Assembly: GCF_030547005.1 (NCBI RefSeq)
Contig: NZ_JAUOPN010000005.1
Span: forward strand, 186,001 to 250,000
DNA from: Maribacter sp. 1_MG-2023
Lineage (GTDB): Bacteria; Bacteroidota; Bacteroidia; Flavobacteriales; Flavobacteriaceae
Direction of reading: 5' to 3'
Length of the DNA stretch: 64,000 nucleotides
The translations under genes and the position numbers were made by a program. Position 1 is the stretch's first letter, and each line of letters begins with the position of its first letter. The notes beneath the pieces were generated by a model. It worked only from the letters and a program-made list of their open reading frames with translations. It ran no database searches and had not been told where the DNA came from. Shown here piece by piece: positions 27,265-37,048 of the stretch.

Positions 27265-27876
27265 ATGAAAACATTTTTTAAAAGAAATACTTCAGCTGTG
27301 CTAACAGTTGTAATTACAGCATTTTGTCTTAACAGTTGTGCATTGTCGAAAACTGACTACCAACGAGAATATGCAAAAGTCTGGAAAGAACATATTAAGA
27401 GCGAGGCTTGGAAACAATCGCTGATTGCTGATAACTCATATAACCAAGATGACTTATATGCTAGTACAGATGCTGAAGTGCCATTAGCTGATGATGATAT
27501 CGTGGAATCTAGATTCTATTCTAAATATGAATCTTTAGTATCTAGAGCTTATTTTAAAATTATAACCGAAGCAGAAAAAGCAGATGCACAAATTACGGCC
27601 GATTATGAGTTGCTAGACGAAAACGAGTCAGTGGTAAAAATTGATAAGAAGAGAGTTCAAGCAATTACAAACCGGTATGAAGCACATAAAGCAATGCTAA
27701 ACGGACTTAAATCGTGGAATATTTTTAGTGATGATCGGTCTGGTGATTTGGACTATTTTAAAGCTGAAAATAAAATCGAGATTCAAAAGATGATAAGTGG
27801 TGGTGAAAGTGATAATCAAATCGTAAATTACTTGATCTATAAACTAGCAGATCTGTATCACATTGAAGGAAACTGA
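27265..27876 (+). CDS. Hypothetical lipoprotein
   Basis: 203 aa. The signal peptide ends with a lipobox (AFCLNSC), so the mature protein is probably lipid-anchored in the outer membrane. The remainder is charged and helical with SKTDYQREYAKVWKEHIKSE near its start. No family recognised. The next gene's TTG start lies 14 bases inside its 3' end. Confidence 0.65.
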   Translation: MKTFFKRNTSAVLTVVITAFCLNSCALSKTDYQREYAKVWKEHIKSEAWKQSLIADNSYNQDDLYASTDAEVPLADDDIVESRFYSKYESLVSRAYFKIITEAEKADAQITADYELLDENESVVKIDKKRVQAITNRYEAHKAMLNGLKSWNIFSDDRSGDLDYFKAENKIEIQKMISGGESDNQIVNYLIYKLADLYHIEGN

Positions 27877-28333
27877 ATCACTTGATATTTTAAAAAAAGA
27901 CGCTTACGACTTTTGTGTTCTTTTTGTAAACGATAGGTTGGCAAGAATACAGAATCAAATTAAAGAATTGGAGTCGGCATTAACCTCAGAGACTAAGAGT
28001 AGCGCTGGTGACAAGCATGAGACTGGTCGTGCCATGATACAATTAGAGCGAGAAAAGCTAGGTCAACAACTAGCAGAATTAGAAAAAACCCAACAACTAC
28101 TTTCAAAAGTGCCAAAAGACAGAAATGCCCCAACCGTAGGTTTGGGTAGTTTGGTCATCACAGATGTTTTTAATTATTATATAGCCATATCGGCAGGGGA
28201 ATTTAAAAGTAAACCTAGGTCTGTCTATTGTATTTCTGCCGCAACACCTATCGGCAAACTAGTATTTGGTAAAGCTGTCGGGGATGTTTTTAGTTTTAAT
28301 GGTAAGGAGTTGGTTATAGTTGGTATTCAATAA
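27863..28333 (+). CDS. GreA/GreB-like transcription-factor family protein
   Basis: 156 aa. A helical N-terminal coiled-coil (RIQNQIKELESALTSETKSS, then AGDKHETGRAM) is followed by a small C-terminal domain (GSLVITDVFNYYIAISAG; ATPIGKLVFGKAVGDVFSFN). This is the layout of GreA-like factors. The SSAGDKHETGRAMIQ stretch matches a Bacteroidota subgroup often mislabelled 3-oxoacyl-ACP synthase. The probable start is TTG 27863 (LKETESL), overlapping the previous gene. Whether it binds RNA polymerase is inferred. Confidence 0.7.
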   Translation: MKETESLDILKKDAYDFCVLFVNDRLARIQNQIKELESALTSETKSSAGDKHETGRAMIQLEREKLGQQLAELEKTQQLLSKVPKDRNAPTVGLGSLVITDVFNYYIAISAGEFKSKPRSVYCISAATPIGKLVFGKAVGDVFSFNGKELVIVGIQ

Positions 28334-28405
28334 ATACATCCTGATATTTATTTGGCTATCTTAAACCAGTAAAAATACCCTTAACCACTTTTATAACCAC
28401 CAATC

Positions 28406-29734
28406 ATGGAAATATTCTATTTACTAATCGCGGTCATTGCCATAATTATAATGACGACAAAGCTTAAGATCCATGCTTTTTTGGCATTGTTCATCATTTC
28501 AATTTTATATGGCATTTTTGCTGGCATGCCTTATGCTGAAATCATTGTTTCTATCAATGAAGGTTTTGGTGGTACACTTGGTAAAATAGGGTTGATTATA
28601 GTGCTTGGAGTTATTATCGGTGCATTTTTAGAACATACCGGTGGTGCATTTGCAATTGCAGAAAAAGTATTGGGTGTAATAGGGAAGAAACGGGTGACGA
28701 TGGCAATGGGAATCATCGGTTATATTGTTTCTATTCCGGTATTTGCAGATAGTGGTTTTATGCTGCTGCATCCTTTGAATAAAAGTCTTTCCAAAAAAGC
28801 GAAAATCTCAATTGCCGGTCCGGCAATAGCATTAGGTTTGGGCTTAATGGCATCGCACACGATGGTGCCGCCAACTCCTGGTCCTATAGCTGCAGCAGGT
28901 ATTCTTGGGGCAGATTTAGGTTTGGTTATCGCTTTCGGATTTCCAACAAGTATTGTTGCATTGATTGTCGGAATCATATTCGCCAAGAAATATGCATCTA
29001 AAACCATGATAGAACCTGATGTTGAAGATGCATTAGAGGCAGAACAAGAAATTAAAGATTCGCCTAGTGCATTAAAAGCATCTATACCAATACTGGTTCC
29101 TATTTTTCTAATTGTCTTGAAGTCCGTTTTAAACTCCATGGATATCGGACAAGAAAACGGACTATTAGATTTTATTAATTTTGTGGGTGAACCGGTAATA
29201 TCACTATTGATAGGGGTTTTCTTATGTCTACTATTGCCTAAAAAATTAAATTACGATATGCTCTCATCTGCAGGTTGGGTAGGCAAGGCAATTAAAGATG
29301 CGGCTTCTATACTATTGATAACAGGTGCTGGTGGCATTTTTGGTAAAATATTACAGAACTCAGGTATTGCCGATATACTAGGGCAAACATTGACCGATTA
29401 TAATATGGGTATTTTCTTGCCTTTTGTTTTAGCTGCAGCATTGAAAACCGCGCAAGGTTCTTCTACTGTAGCATTGGTAACAACAGCATCTATAATCATG
29501 CCGATGATGTCATCACTTGGTTTTGATACTGAAATACAGAAAGCTTTGGTAGTTGTGGTTATTGGTGCGGGTTCTGCAGTTATTTCTCATGCGAACGATA
29601 GCTTCTTTTGGGTGGTAACACAAATGAGCGGCATGAACGTAAAAACAGGATATCGTCTTTTCGGCTTAGGTACAGGTGTTCTTGGTCTTACAGGTGCGAT
29701 AACCGTTTTTGTATTCTATTCCATTTTCGCATAA
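28406..29734 (+). CDS. GntP family gluconate/organic-acid permease
   Basis: 442 aa, about 12-14 helices. GLIIVLGVIIGAFLEHTGGA, SHTMVPPTPGPIAAAGIL and TAQGSSTVALVTTASI are signature blocks of the GntP/CitMHS-like superfamily, which takes up gluconate, glycerate or related acids with protons. No sugar-acid kinase or dehydrogenase neighbours it, so the substrate is open. Confidence 0.87.
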   Translation: MEIFYLLIAVIAIIIMTTKLKIHAFLALFIISILYGIFAGMPYAEIIVSINEGFGGTLGKIGLIIVLGVIIGAFLEHTGGAFAIAEKVLGVIGKKRVTMAMGIIGYIVSIPVFADSGFMLLHPLNKSLSKKAKISIAGPAIALGLGLMASHTMVPPTPGPIAAAGILGADLGLVIAFGFPTSIVALIVGIIFAKKYASKTMIEPDVEDALEAEQEIKDSPSALKASIPILVPIFLIVLKSVLNSMDIGQENGLLDFINFVGEPVISLLIGVFLCLLLPKKLNYDMLSSAGWVGKAIKDAASILLITGAGGIFGKILQNSGIADILGQTLTDYNMGIFLPFVLAAALKTAQGSSTVALVTTASIIMPMMSSLGFDTEIQKALVVVVIGAGSAVISHANDSFFWVVTQMSGMNVKTGYRLFGLGTGVLGLTGAITVFVFYSIFA

Positions 29735-29747
29735 AACCATATAGCTA

Positions 29748-30149
29748 TTAGTAGTCTGGCTTACCGCGATTCAGCTTTTTAAGTGAAGCAATTTTCTTGC
29801 CTTTTAATCTTTTTTCAATAGATGATCTGGTGGGTCTGCTTTTCTTTCTTGCCTTAGGTACTACCAAAGATTTTTCTAAAAGTTTCAAGAATCGTTTAAT
29901 AACCAATTCTTTGTTTTTGTGCTGACTACGAGATTCATCACATTGTAATATTAGAAGTCCTTCTTTACTAAGTTTATTTTCTAATTTTAGTAGCACCCTC
30001 TTTTTCTGGCGCTCTGTTAGTCCGGCTGAAGATTCGACATGGAAAGATAATTCTACTTTAGAAGAAACTTTGTTGGCATGCTGACCACCAGGACCACTAC
30101 TTCTAATGGCTTTAAATTGTAACTCGGTAAGTATTTGTTCTTGGTTCAC
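29748..30149 (-). CDS. arfB: Alternative ribosome-rescue factor B (peptidyl-tRNA hydrolase)
   Basis: 133 aa. The GGQ catalytic motif sits in RSSGPGGQHANKVSSKVEL. The lysine-rich C-terminal tail (ARKKSRPTRSSIEKRLKGKK) enters the mRNA channel of stalled ribosomes. It releases nascent chains from non-stop complexes. The GGQ domain, short length and basic tail separate it from RF1/RF2. Confidence 0.92.
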   Translation of the reverse strand: MNQEQILTELQFKAIRSSGPGGQHANKVSSKVELSFHVESSAGLTERQKKRVLLKLENKLSKEGLLILQCDESRSQHKNKELVIKRFLKLLEKSLVVPKARKKSRPTRSSIEKRLKGKKIASLKKLNRGKPDY

Positions 30150-30163
30150 AACACGCTTTTAAA

Positions 30164-31153
30164 TTAATTAGCAGCTGCTTCTTGTATGCGTTGATTGATA
30201 GTTTCAATGGCCACATTCAAAAACAATTCTTTCCCCTTTGGGTATAATTTATCTGCATTGAAGAAGATAGTTTCATTCTCATCGCTTTTACTTTCAGTCA
30301 AGTAATAGGCACCCATAGGGTATGCTTTTTCTACCGAAACATGAAATCCTTGTGAAGGTGAAACTCGAAACTCATGTGCATAAACGATAATTTTTCTTTT
30401 AGTATTTGCGTACGTTTTAAGCACATCTATAGAAATCATACTTGCCTCACCGAAAAGTGAAGCGACATACAGATTTTTCGGATTTTTATAAAGCTCCATA
30501 GGTCTTGCTCTAGCTATAATGCCTTTATCTCGTAAAACAACGGCACGATCGGCAAAAGGCAAAACATCGTTTACATCGTGGGTTGCAACAATAGTTGTAA
30601 TTAGATTCTCTTTCAGGTAATTGAAAATATTTCGACGTAAACTGTTTTTGAGAAAGTTGTCGATATGACTAAAGGGTTCATCTAAAAGTAACACTTGTGG
30701 TTTTTGTGCTAATACTCTTGCTAAAGCTACACGTTGTTGCTGACCACCGCTTAACGTTTTTACCTTTTTATTGGCAAATTCGATCATCTCTATCATCTCT
30801 AATAGCTCCTCTGTTCTTTCTTTTAATTCATCAGGATAAAAAACAGAAAGATACTGGCTAATGTTTTCAGAAACGGTAATGAACGGCATTAGATCAAAAT
30901 CTTGAGACAAGTATTTCATAAAAGGCATACCTGGAACCAAATTGTAAGCCGGACCTAAAATTTGTTCATCTTCCCAGAAAATTTCTCCTTCTTCTAAATC
31001 CATTAAACCATACATAAGTTTCAGCAAGGTACTTTTACCGCATCCACTTTCACCAATAATAGCCACATGCTCTCCACGTTGAATACGTAAATTGATAGCT
31101 TCTAAAACTGGAAGTTTATCATATGAAAATGATAGATTCTCTACTCGTAACAT
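30164..31153 (-). CDS. ABC transporter ATP-binding protein
   Basis: 329 aa from ATG 31153 (MLRVENLSFSYDKLPVLEAI). An upstream start at 31195 would overlap a terminator. Walker A is GESGCGKSTLLKL, signature LSGGQQQRVALARVL, Walker B VLLLDEPFSHID and the H-loop ATHDVNDVL. The extra C-terminal ~90 residues suggest a regulatory or TOBE-like domain, as in importer ATPases. No permease is adjacent, so partners are elsewhere. It is just upstream of arfB on the same strand. Confidence 0.85.
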   Translation of the reverse strand: MLRVENLSFSYDKLPVLEAINLRIQRGEHVAIIGESGCGKSTLLKLMYGLMDLEEGEIFWEDEQILGPAYNLVPGMPFMKYLSQDFDLMPFITVSENISQYLSVFYPDELKERTEELLEMIEMIEFANKKVKTLSGGQQQRVALARVLAQKPQVLLLDEPFSHIDNFLKNSLRRNIFNYLKENLITTIVATHDVNDVLPFADRAVVLRDKGIIARARPMELYKNPKNLYVASLFGEASMISIDVLKTYANTKRKIIVYAHEFRVSPSQGFHVSVEKAYPMGAYYLTESKSDENETIFFNADKLYPKGKELFLNVAIETINQRIQEAAAN

Positions 31154-31177
31154 GTTTTTGTTCTTAGGAATGCAAAA

Positions 31178-31214
31178 TTGAAAAATCCGTTCCAATTTGA
31201 AACGGATTTTTCAA
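31178..31214 (-). terminator. Prolyl oligopeptidase gene terminator
   Basis: A 14-bp perfect inverted repeat TTGAAAAATCCGTT / AACGGATTTTTCAA with a 9-nt loop, between the oligopeptidase stop and the ABC ATPase start. Confidence 0.8.
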
Positions 31215-31238
31215 TAATTTATTGATTTCAAAAGGTAA

Positions 31239-33394
31239 TTACTCCTTAAAATCTTTTAAAACACTTTTATTCGGTAGCTCTGTATAGCCCATATTGTAGA
31301 GTGTAAAGCCGAAAATATCTGCATATTGCTCTATAGTTTTACTAACAGGAGTACCAGCACCATGACCGGCATTTGTTTCAATTCGTATTAAGGTCGGGTT
31401 TGTGCCTTCTTGTTTTTCTTGTAATTCTGCAGCAAACTTAAAACTATGTGCTGGTACTACTCTGTCATCATGATCACCGGTAGTAACTAAAGTAGCAGGA
31501 TAAGCTGTACCCGCTTTTACATTATGTACAGGTGAATATCCTTTCAAGTACTGAAACATTTCATTATCGTCTTCTGCGGTACCGTAATCATAAGCCCATC
31601 CGGCACCAGCCGTAAATGTATGATAGCGTAACATATCCATTACACCTACTGCAGGTAACGCTACTTGCATTAAATCTGGTCTCTGTGTCATTGTGGAGCC
31701 AACTAGCAATCCGCCATTAGAACCTCCGCGTATAGCTAAGTATTCTTTTGAAGTGTATTTATTTTCTATTAAATATTCAGCGGCAGCTATAAAGTCATCG
31801 AATACATTTTGCTTTTTAGTTTTGATACCAGCATCATGCCATTTTTTACCATATTCGCCACCACCACGTAGATTGGGAACAGCATAAATTCCGCCTTGTT
31901 CCATCCAAACCGCGTTACCGATACTGAAAGACGGGGTTAAGCTAACATTGAATCCGCCATAGGCGTAAAGAATGGTTGGGTTCTTACCATTCAATTCTGT
32001 ACCTTTTCTATAGGTGATGATCATTGGAATTTTAGTGCCGTCTTTTGAAGAGTAGAAAACTTGTTCTGAAGTATAATCTTCAGGATTGAAATCTATTTCT
32101 GGTTTCCAGTACAATTCATATTCACCGGTTGCGGGGTCGTATTTATAAGTAGAACCGGGTGTGTTGTAATTGGTGAAAGAAAAATACAGTTCTTTATCTT
32201 CTTTTTCACCACCAAATCCGCCAACGGATCCTATACCTGGTAACTCTACTTCACGAATTAGTTTACCATCATAGTCATATTGATTCACTTTAGAAATGGC
32301 ATCTACCATATATTCGGTAAAGAAATAACCGCCACCAGTATTCGGGCTCAATACGTTCTCTGTTTCAGGGATGAAATCTTCCCAGTTCTTTGCTTCTGGG
32401 TTAGCAGCGTCAACCGTAACTATTTTCTTGTTAGGTGCATTTCTATTGGTGACGATATACAGTTTAGAACCGATGTTGTCAATAACGTAATTATCAGAAT
32501 CAGTGTCCTCGACCATTGGGATAAGTAATCCGTTAGGGTCTTCTAAATTTTGAATAAACAATTTGTTGCCAGAAGTAGAAACAGATGCACTTATTAATAG
32601 GTACTTGTTATCTTCGGTAACGTTAGCTCCAATATAGCGATGCTTTTCTAAAGAAGTACCACCAAATATAAGTTCGTCGTCTTTTTGAGGAGTACCTAAT
32701 TTATGATAATATACTTTGTGCTGATCGGTTTTAGCCGATAGCTCACTACCTTTTGGTTTATCATAGCTGGAATAGTAAAAGCCTTCTTTTCCTTTCCAAG
32801 AGAGTCCGCTGAACTTAATATCAATCAAAGTATCTTCAACGATCTCTTTGGTTTCGGCATTTAAAATAATTGCTTTTCGCCAATCGCTACCACCTTCAGA
32901 AATTTGATAGGCTGCTAATGAGCCATCTTTAGTAAAGCTCAATCCTGCTAGAGAAGTTGTACCATCTTCAGAAAATGTATTTGGGTCTAAAAATACTTCT
33001 GGCTCCTCATCACCTTTGGCTCTATATATCACATATTGGTTCTGTAATCCATCATTTTTATAGAAATAGGTATAGTCGCCTTTTTTAAACGGTGAACCTA
33101 GTTTTTCGTAGTTCCATAGTTTTTCAAGACGATTTTTTAGATCATTTCTAAAAGGAATATGTTCTAAATAACCGAATGTAGTTTTGTTCTGTTCTTTAAC
33201 CCAAGCTTCGGTTTCTGGGCTTCTATCATCTTCTAACCAACGATAGGGGTCTTTAACTTCGGTTCCAAAATAAGTATCTAAAGTATCAACTTTTGCGGTA
33301 ACAGGATAATTCACAATAATGGGTTCAGGTTTAGATTCGTTTTTACAGGAAGAGATTAGGGCAAAGACAAGTGCGCAGGTATTACTTTTTTCAT
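31239..33394 (-). pseudogene. Prolyl oligopeptidase (S9A) with frameshifted lipoprotein signal peptide
   Basis: The enzyme domain is intact (33314 to 31239): an N-terminal beta-propeller ([17 protein letters not shown]), nucleophile [11 protein letters not shown] near 533, Asp in GDHDDRVVP near 615, and His in NAGHGAGTP near 654. It cleaves after proline in short peptides. In-frame codons upstream encode [20 protein letters not shown], a clear lipobox end, but no start codon precedes them in that frame. ATG 33394 (MKKVIPA) is out of frame and stops after 11 codons. Removing one GC from 'tgcgca' near 33372-33377, or adding one base to the run of six A after the ATG, joins them. The gene may survive by starting at GTG 33314 as a cytosolic form, or the frameshift may be a sequence error. 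Confidence 0.72.
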
Positions 33395-33423
33395 TAGTAG
33401 TTCAGTTTGTACTAAAATACCAT

Positions 33424-33460
33424 AAAAAAACCTTCAAAACAGTGAAGTTTTGAAGGTTTT
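33424..33460 (-). terminator. asd terminator
   Basis: AACCTTCAAAAC / GTTTTGAAGGTT with a 6-nt loop, 21 bp past the asd stop. T-runs on both strands make it bidirectional. Confidence 0.8.
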
Positions 33461-33480
33461 AACGTTGTAAAGGGTATAAA

Positions 33481-34470
33481 TTAAACTAAGCCTTTTTCTA
33501 CTAGGTATTCTGAGATTTGAACAGCGTTTGTTGCTGCACCTTTTCTAAGGTTATCGGCAACAATCCACATATTCAAGGTGTTTCTTTGGGTTTCATCTCT
33601 ACGAATACGACCAACAAAAACTTCATCTTTATCATGAGCGTATATTGGCATTGGGTAGGTATTGGTGTCTGGATTATCTTGAACGGTAACACCGGGCATC
33701 TCGTTTAACAAACGACGCACTTCGTTTAGCTCAAAATCATTTTCAAACTCAACATTTACAGATTCTGAATGTCCGCCAGCGGTAGGTATACGTACTGCTG
33801 TTGCGCTAATTGAGAAAGTACGGTCATCTAGAATTTTCTGTGGCTCGCGCGCCAATTTCATTTCTTCTTTAGTGTATCCGTTTTCCATGAAAACGTCACA
33901 GTGAGGCAATGCATTTCTGCCAATTGGGTAAGGATATGCCATTTCGCCTTTTACCCCCGCAATTTCATTTTCCAATTGTTTTACTGCTTTTACCCCAGTA
34001 CCAGAAACCGACTGATAGGTAGAAACAACAACACGTTTCATTTTATATTTTTTGTGTAATGGGTATAGTGCCATTACTAACTGAATAGTAGAGCAATTTG
34101 GGTTTGCTATAATTTTATCTTCAGCGGTAAGTTCGTGAGCGTTGATCTCAGGAACAACCAATTTTTTGGTTGGATCCATTCGCCAAGCAGAAGAGTTATC
34201 TACTACGGTAGTACCCACTTCTGCAAATTTTGGAGCCCATTCTAAAGAGGTGTCACCACCTGCAGAGAATATGGCAATATTAGGTCTTGCGGCTACAGCA
34301 TCTGCTAAACCTATAACCGTATACTCTTTACCTTTAAAGGTCATCTTTTTACCAACAGAACGTTCAGAGGCAACTAATAATAATTCCGTTAACGGAAAAT
34401 TACGCTCAGCCAATACTTTCAACATTACATCGCCAACCATGCCTGTGGCACCAATTACAGCTACTTTCAT
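33481..34470 (-). CDS. asd: Aspartate-semialdehyde dehydrogenase
   Basis: 329 aa from ATG 34470 (MKVAVIGATGMVGDVML). Upstream in-frame starts (34557) fall in the promoter region and add an unconserved peptide. NADP-binding GATGMVG at the start, catalytic cysteine in IIANPNCSTIQLVMAL, and GGHSESVNVEF with the substrate-binding histidine. It reduces aspartyl phosphate to the semialdehyde, the branch point for lysine, threonine and methionine synthesis. Monocistronic. Confidence 0.96.
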   Translation of the reverse strand: MKVAVIGATGMVGDVMLKVLAERNFPLTELLLVASERSVGKKMTFKGKEYTVIGLADAVAARPNIAIFSAGGDTSLEWAPKFAEVGTTVVDNSSAWRMDPTKKLVVPEINAHELTAEDKIIANPNCSTIQLVMALYPLHKKYKMKRVVVSTYQSVSGTGVKAVKQLENEIAGVKGEMAYPYPIGRNALPHCDVFMENGYTKEEMKLAREPQKILDDRTFSISATAVRIPTAGGHSESVNVEFENDFELNEVRRLLNEMPGVTVQDNPDTNTYPMPIYAHDKDEVFVGRIRRDETQRNTLNMWIVADNLRKGAATNAVQISEYLVEKGLV

Positions 34471-34544
34471 TTGTAAAACAATTATATTAAGCAGCAAAAA
34501 TAGGTAATACTGGTACTTGCGCAAGTAAAAAAGAAAAGAATAAT

Positions 34545-34576
34545 CAAAATATAACAAATTGTTTAAATTATAACAA
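34545..34576 (-). promoter_or_regulatory. Putative asd promoter
   Basis: On the minus strand TTG (34576-34574), a ~20-bp spacer, then TATATTTTG. Close to the consensus, with one extra base. Confidence 0.35.
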
Positions 34577-34618
34577 TTGTTTGTTGGGAGGTAATTTGGA
34601 AAATGTGCTAAAAAAAAG

Positions 34619-34658
34619 AACCGTCAACAATGTTAGCGTAACAAAGTTGACGGTTTTA
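34619..34658 (-). terminator. mscL terminator
   Basis: AACCGTCAAC / GTTGACGGTT with a ~17-nt loop. On the minus strand it is followed by CTTTTTTTT. Confidence 0.75.
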
Positions 34659-34713
34659 ATTAATTTGAGTTGCAGTGCAACGGTTCCCCAAATTTTAGGG
34701 TGTGTATTTTAGA

Positions 34714-35115
34714 TTACTTTTTTAAAGCATCTCTTATTTCTGCTAATAACTCTTCAGCAGTTGGTCCTGCTGGAGCAGCTGGAGCTGGAGGAGTTTTAGT
34801 TTTGTTGTAAGCTTTAACGATTAAGAACATTACGAATCCAACGATCAATAAGTTAACAATAGTGTTGATCCATGCACCCCAACGGATAGCATTTTCTGGC
34901 TTAGCAATTGCGCCATCTGCACCAACTACTGCTTCATCTAAGATCAATTTCAAATCTGCAAAATCAACTCCACCTGCGAAGTGACCTACGATTGGCATGA
35001 TGATATCAGCAACAAATCCGTTTACTACTAATCCTACTGCTCCGGCTAAAATAACTGCTACAGCAAAATCGATGACGTTACCCGTCAAAATAAAATTCTT
35101 GAATTCTTTTAACAT
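34714..35115 (-). CDS. mscL: Large-conductance mechanosensitive channel
   Basis: 133 aa. MLKEFKNFILTGNVIDFAVA begins the amphipathic helix and first pore helix (VAVILAGAVGLVVNGFVADI). A second helix follows after a short loop (IVNLLIVGFVMFLIVKAYNK), and the C-terminal bundle helix is PTAEELLAEIRDALKK. It opens under membrane tension to release osmolytes. Confidence 0.96.
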   Translation of the reverse strand: MLKEFKNFILTGNVIDFAVAVILAGAVGLVVNGFVADIIMPIVGHFAGGVDFADLKLILDEAVVGADGAIAKPENAIRWGAWINTIVNLLIVGFVMFLIVKAYNKTKTPPAPAAPAGPTAEELLAEIRDALKK

Positions 35116-35200
35116 GTTTACTTAATTTTTATTAATGGTTAATTTTAAAAGGTATCGCAATTTACTAAAAAAATCGATTCCTTAATGAAATGTTAACGAA

Positions 35201-36307
35201 TCAATTTTTAATAATTCGCTTAATGCGTTGAGAAAGTCCCGTAAGTATTTCATACGTTATGGTATTAGCTGTTTCTGCAAATTTGTTCGCAGACAGGTTT
35301 TTTCCAAAAATCTCTACTTCATCCCCTTCTTCACATTCGATATCGGTGACGTCTACCATGATCATATCCATACAAACATTACCAATAATTGGAGCTGGTT
35401 TGCCATGTATAAGTACATACGTTTTTCCATGTCCATATTCCCTGCCAATACCGTCTGCATGACCCAAAGGCAACGTAGCGGTTACGGTTTTATGATCAGA
35501 TTTGTATTTACGATTATAACCAACAGACTCCCCTGTAGGGATGGTATGTTTTTGAGAAATAATTGTTTTTAAAGTCATTACGGGTTGCAATGCTTCATCT
35601 ATATGGGGTTCATTTCCATATCCATAAAGTCCTATTCCACTTCTAACCATATCATATTGTGCTTGCCCATAATTTATAATACCCGAGGTATTTAGCACAT
35701 GCTTTAAAGTCTTGGTTTTAAACAGTGCATCCGCCTTTTTGCAAATAGCATCAAACCGTTCTAATTGAAGGTTGGTAAAGTCGGTTTCGTTAGAATCTTC
35801 CGTTGCTGCCAAGTGTGATAACAATGCAATTACCTGAACTGCTTTTTGTTGATCAATAATAGTAGAAATTTCAGGTAAGTCATCCGCAGAAAAACCTAAT
35901 CTATTAAGTCCCGTATTAAATTTTAAGTGAATAGGATAATCCGTCTTACCCATTTCTTCGGCAGTTGCTATAAAATCAGATAGAATAGTTTTGGAATATA
36001 TGCTAGGCTCAAGATTGTTTTCGATGAGCATTTTAAAATGAGTTTTCTGTGGGTGAAGCACTAAAATAGGAGCGGTAATACCACCTTCTCTAAGTGTTAC
36101 ACCTTCATCTACATAAGCTACGGCAAAATAATCGGCACCTAAATCTTGAAGATGTTTGGCAATAGCTACAGAATCACTACCATAGGCATATGCTTTTACC
36201 ACAGCCATAAATTTAGTTTCCGGCTTTATTTTAGATCGCAAATAAGAGTAGTTATGACCAAGTGCCTTTAGGTCAATTTCTAAAACGGTCTCTTCTGCCT
36301 TAGCCAT
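35201..36307 (-). CDS. alr: Alanine racemase
   Basis: 368 aa. The PLP lysine is in FMAVVKAYAYGSDSVAIAK near 38 and the catalytic tyrosine in the SVGYNRKYKSD block near 265. It interconverts L- and D-alanine for peptidoglycan. Its start overlaps the tdk 3' end by 8 bp, so the two genes are cotranscribed. Confidence 0.95.
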   Translation of the reverse strand: MAKAEETVLEIDLKALGHNYSYLRSKIKPETKFMAVVKAYAYGSDSVAIAKHLQDLGADYFAVAYVDEGVTLREGGITAPILVLHPQKTHFKMLIENNLEPSIYSKTILSDFIATAEEMGKTDYPIHLKFNTGLNRLGFSADDLPEISTIIDQQKAVQVIALLSHLAATEDSNETDFTNLQLERFDAICKKADALFKTKTLKHVLNTSGIINYGQAQYDMVRSGIGLYGYGNEPHIDEALQPVMTLKTIISQKHTIPTGESVGYNRKYKSDHKTVTATLPLGHADGIGREYGHGKTYVLIHGKPAPIIGNVCMDMIMVDVTDIECEEGDEVEIFGKNLSANKFAETANTITYEILTGLSQRIKRIIKN

Positions 36308-36944
36308 TTTGCTTCTTTTTAAGGGTATCGATTTCTTCAGATTTTACATCCATCGTTTTTACCTTTTCTTTTAGCATAGCCTTGTAATATGCACCTCTGC
36401 TTAAAGGTTCATATTCATTTACTTCACCTAACATCACCAAATTATCGTTGCTAGATTTTCTATAACTATAATTTGCCAAATTGCCTGTACGGGTGCAAAT
36501 AGCATGAACTTTAGTAACATATTCTGCGGTAGCCATAAGAGCAGGCATGGGTCCGAAGGGTTTTCCTTTAAAATCCATATCTAGTCCCGCGACAATTACC
36601 CTAACCCCTTTATTTGCTAGGTCATTGCAAACGGTAACTATTTCATCATCAAAAAATTGGGCTTCATCAATGCCGATGACATCGCAAGTATCTGCAAGAA
36701 TACGAATATTGGCAGCTGCGGGTACCGGAGTAGAACGAATTTCATTGGCATCATGCGACACCACCATTTCATCATCATAACGGGTATCTACCATAGGTTT
36801 AAAGATTTCAACCTTTAATTTGGCAAACTGTGCTCTTTTAAGTCTACGGATCAATTCTTCTGTCTTTCCAGAAAACATCGACCCGGCAATGACTTCTATC
36901 CAGCCGAATTGTTCTTTATGATTAACTGTGTTTTCAAGAAACAT
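36300..36944 (-). CDS. tdk: Thymidine kinase
   Basis: 214 aa. P-loop AGSMFSGKTEELIRR near 21, DTR-containing FKPMVDTRYDDE, IGIDEAQFFDDE (catalytic Glu) and the lasso region SRGAYYKAM. It phosphorylates thymidine in the salvage pathway. The zinc-binding cysteines are reduced to one (AICTRTG), as in Bacteroidota relatives. Upstream of and overlapping alr. Confidence 0.93.
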   Translation of the reverse strand: MFLENTVNHKEQFGWIEVIAGSMFSGKTEELIRRLKRAQFAKLKVEIFKPMVDTRYDDEMVVSHDANEIRSTPVPAAANIRILADTCDVIGIDEAQFFDDEIVTVCNDLANKGVRVIVAGLDMDFKGKPFGPMPALMATAEYVTKVHAICTRTGNLANYSYRKSSNDNLVMLGEVNEYEPLSRGAYYKAMLKEKVKTMDVKSEEIDTLKKKQNG

Positions 36945-37048
36945 TTTGTAATTTTAGACGAAAATAATGGGTTTTTCGTTTATTCTTTAAAGATGATAAA
37001 GGTATTTAAAAAACCCACTATTTAGGTCTTTACCGTAAAAATTGTGAG

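Noticed and set aside
27863..28333. 3-oxoacyl-ACP synthase
   Set aside because: No thiolase-fold motifs. The coiled-coil plus small C-domain layout is GreA-like.
33312..33314. GTG 33314 as the original start of prolyl oligopeptidase
   Set aside because: A lipobox leader continues in frame upstream, so GTG is at best a fallback after the frameshift.
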